Assembly: GCA_012510295.1 (NCBI GenBank)
Contig: JAAZID010000177.1
Span: 1-5,524 of the forward strand
Source of the DNA: Methanomicrobiales archaeon
Lineage (GTDB): Archaea > Halobacteriota > Methanomicrobia > Methanomicrobiales > Methanoculleaceae
Direction of reading: 5' to 3'
Length of the DNA: 5,524 nt
Shown here: piece after piece, positions 4,421 to 5,524 of the stretch
Layout of the letters: every line of letters starts with the position of its first letter
Position numbering within the stretch: position 1 is the stretch's first letter
The notes under the pieces: model-generated
Databases searched by the model: none
The model's input: the letters and a program-made list of their open reading frames with translations, nothing else
What the model was told of the DNA's origin: nothing
Position numbers and translations under genes: made by a program

Positions 4421-4658
4421 GCAACCATGTTTCTACAATTACATCTGTATATGCCCAATCTTTGTAAGAGGTGATCATAGCATATTTGCAGTGTGATGTG
4501 CAAAAAGATAGGCCTATCGTTAAGAAGAGGGGCAGATCTGCTTTCATCCCCACCCTGGGCGGTGGAGACTCCCCCGCGAGTTAAAGAGGTTGTTGAGATT
4601 TGTTCTTTAGCGAAAATCACAGTTTCACGTCCTTGACCAAGATCTAGGGGGGTTGGTG
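4421..4658. other. Gene-free stretch downstream of the feo operon, with two perfect palindromes
   Basis: No convincing protein is found; the open minus-strand frame here has no family likeness and crosses the mobile-element ends. It contains a perfect 12-bp palindrome, GATAGGCCTATC at 4507-4518, and a perfect 10-bp palindrome, GCAGATCTGC at 4532-4541, 13 bp apart. These could be protein-binding sites. Confidence 0.4.
4541..4575 (+). mobile_element. Second type of IS605/TnpB-like end hairpin
   Basis: CTTTCATCCC leads into the hairpin CCACC (4550-4554), loop CTGGGC, GGTGG (4561-4565), followed by AGACTCCCCCGC. The order TTCATCCC, hairpin, then a T/C-rich TCTCCCGC-like tail is common at right ends of archaeal IS1341-type elements and in the 3' part of TnpB guide RNAs. 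No tnpB coding sequence is recognisable next to it. It could be the partner end of the remnant at 4387-4420, in which case the pair would bound a small non-autonomous element of under 200 bp. Confidence 0.35.
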
Positions 4659-4955
4659 TTACACAATCTTGTCTTCCAGCTTCTTTATTCTCGCCAATTG
4701 TCTCCCCTTCTCGGTCAGAGTGTACTCCGTAACCGCCCGGCCCCAGAGCTCACGGCAACCTGAGCACCTGGAGCAGTAGCGAGGAGCCTCCGCGCAGGGA
4801 GATCTGATGCACCCCACACTGCGCACGATGAAACCAAGGCGCTCCATCATGAAGAGCCGCTCGAGTAGGGTGTCCTGCCCCACATTGAGCTCGCTTGCAA
4901 GTTCCGGGAGCGTGAACCGCCCCCGATCTATCCGTTCTGCTATCATTCGCATCAT
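4659..4955 (-). CDS. FeoC-like winged-helix protein with a five-cysteine cluster
   Basis: This is a 98-residue protein. Residues 1-45 form a small winged helix (RMIAERIDRGRFTLPELASE, then LNVGQDTLLERLFMMERLGFI), as in FeoC. Next comes a Cys cluster, C49-x4-C54-x6-C61-x2-C64-x2-C67 (PRYCSRCSGC), and then a C-terminal segment with TEYTLTEKGRQLARIKKLED, typical of a second wing and helix. FeoC proteins accompany FeoB, and many carry a Cys-rich wing that can hold an Fe-S cluster. They are proposed to regulate FeoB stability or feo transcription. The start at ATG 4955 is fixed by an ATGA overlap with the upstream membrane-protein stop and by GGAGG about 11 nt ahead (4967-4971). It is the last gene of the feo operon here. 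The iron-sensing role is inferred from the cysteines and context; no biochemical detail can be read from the sequence. Confidence 0.8.
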   Translation of the reverse strand: MMRMIAERIDRGRFTLPELASELNVGQDTLLERLFMMERLGFIVRSVGCIRSPCAEAPRYCSRCSGCRELWGRAVTEYTLTEKGRQLARIKKLEDKIV

Positions 4956-5392
4956 GCCAGGGAAAACCTCCTGAGGAACTCCCTGCCCCATGCAAGGAAT
5001 CCAGAGACCCCGATCACCGCCAGATAGAGGAGAGGAGTAGCCACATCCATGACCGACCACACCTCTTCCCCCTCCTCGGCAAAGAAAGTCGCCTCAAGCG
5101 CCCCTGCTCCCAGCGAGCAGAGTGCAACCAGCCCAAAGAGAACCGAGAGAAAGATCCCGACATATATGAAGGACATACCCTCTCCGGTGTCTGTGGAGAG
5201 TTTTCGGGCCCCGGTCAGAAGAACGGCTCCGATCACGAGCAGCACAAACCCGCTGAAAACATCTCCAGAAATGAGGAGAACCTCTAAATCAGCCAACGGG
5301 CCGAAGATGGCCCATATAAACTGGAGTATCGCGGTGCCCACGTAGAGCGCTCCCAGCACCGCTCCAAAGATAATCTTTGTTCCATCACTCAT
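4952..5392 (-). CDS. feo-linked four-helix membrane protein
   Basis: This 146-residue protein has four predicted membrane helices: about 7-30, 38-61, 75-98 and 117-135. A short charged segment lies between helices 2 and 3 (RKLSTDTGEG), and an acidic stretch (EEGEE, 106-110) lies between helices 3 and 4. The C-terminus is basic (GREFLRRF). I do not recognise a named family. ATG 5392 is chosen because it is 2 nt after the feoB stop and is preceded by GGGGGGTG at 5401-5408. The open frame further upstream merely shadows feoB. The stop overlaps the FeoC-like start (ATGA), so the protein is translated between FeoB and the FeoC-like protein. A role as an accessory subunit of Fe(II) transport is likely from position only. 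Confidence 0.8.
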   Translation of the reverse strand: MSDGTKIIFGAVLGALYVGTAILQFIWAIFGPLADLEVLLISGDVFSGFVLLVIGAVLLTGARKLSTDTGEGMSFIYVGIFLSVLFGLVALCSLGAGALEATFFAEEGEEVWSVMDVATPLLYLAVIGVSGFLAWGREFLRRFSLA

Positions 5393-5394
5393 GA

Positions 5395-5524
5395 TTATGC
5401 ACCCCCCAGGAAGAATGGGGCAAGACGTCCGATGACAAACGCCAGGATCCAGGCGACGATTAGACCGTAGACAACTGAGAAACCGGTCCATTTCCACGAC
5501 TGGGTCTCTTTCTTGATGACTCCA
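5395..5524 (-). CDS. feoB: Ferrous iron transporter FeoB, C-terminal end (runs off the window)
   Basis: The minus strand encodes the last 42 residues of a protein, ending GRLAPFFLGGA and TAA at 5397-5395. The stretch KKETQSWKWTGFSVVYG followed by a hydrophobic helix (LIVAWILAFVIG) matches the FeoB C-terminus, where an Arg/Lys-E-x-G-S-W-K/R-W segment precedes the final membrane helix. FeoB is the GTP-dependent inner-membrane Fe(II) permease; its G domain and the rest of the channel lie outside. The reading frame is different from the longer overlapping open frame that leads into the next gene. The following two genes, tightly spaced and overlapping, support a feo operon. Confidence 0.85.
   Translation of the reverse strand, partial: GVIKKETQSWKWTGFSVVYGLIVAWILAFVIGRLAPFFLGGA

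Noticed and set aside
4402..4620. 72-residue minus-strand open frame
   Set aside because: It crosses both IS605-like hairpins, has no supported ribosome site and resembles no protein. It looks like a chance frame, and I could not make it fit a TnpB C-terminus.
5393..5497. N-terminal extension of the feo-linked membrane protein (ATG 5497)
   Set aside because: It is the feoB C-terminus read in another frame; ATG 5392 has a G-rich ribosome site and sits 2 nt after the feoB stop.
1..5524. CRISPR array, tRNA or rRNA genes
   Set aside because: No regularly spaced repeats and no tRNA- or rRNA-like segments were seen on reading both strands.

Overview
The window looks like chromosomal DNA of a methanogenic euryarchaeon, probably Methanomicrobiales (a Methanoculleus- or Methanofollis-like organism). 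The grounds are its GC-rich coding sequence, GGTGA/GGAGG-type ribosome binding sites, TATA-type promoters, a secreted DUF2341 protein dense in N-glycosylation sequons, and a feo operon carrying a small membrane protein and a Cys-rich winged-helix protein. The genus is an inference.

Layout, left to right. (1) Positions 1-347, minus strand: the N-terminal third of a BaiN/HI0933-type flavoprotein. It is divergent from (2) a secreted DUF2341 protein at 450-1481, plus strand. (3) At 1412-2071, minus, lies an RNase III-like protein that has lost most of its catalytic acids; its 3' end overlaps the 3' end of the DUF2341 gene by 70 bp. (4) At 2132-2395, minus, is a DUF1294 small membrane protein with a GTG start. 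(5) At 2551-3053, minus, are decayed remains of secreted-protein genes: a DUF7282-like fragment and the last residues of a cupredoxin with its copper-ligand motif.

(6) From about 3054 to 4658 the base composition becomes more AT-rich and the DNA looks like an accessory island. It holds a two-gene unit on the minus strand: a 93-residue protein of unknown function, coupled by an ATGA overlap to a DtxR/MntR-family metal-dependent repressor. Similar hairpin-plus-TAGNTGAC sequences, resembling IS200/IS605/IS1341-family ends, bracket this unit in outward-facing orientation (3319-3345 minus, 4393-4420 plus). The stop codon of the repressor lies inside one of them. A third hairpin of IS605/TnpB type is near 4541-4575. 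No transposase gene remains.

(7) At 4659-5524, minus, is the 3' end of a ferrous-iron transport operon: the FeoB C-terminus, a four-helix membrane protein starting 2 nt after the feoB stop, and a FeoC-like winged-helix protein with five cysteines, overlapping its neighbour by ATGA.

How they may work together: the feo operon imports Fe(II), and the FeoC-like protein probably senses iron or an Fe-S state, or regulates FeoB. The adjacent DtxR-family protein is a plausible iron or manganese regulator of the same locus. The left half (flavoprotein, DUF2341, RNase III-like, DUF1294) shows no clear functional link to iron.
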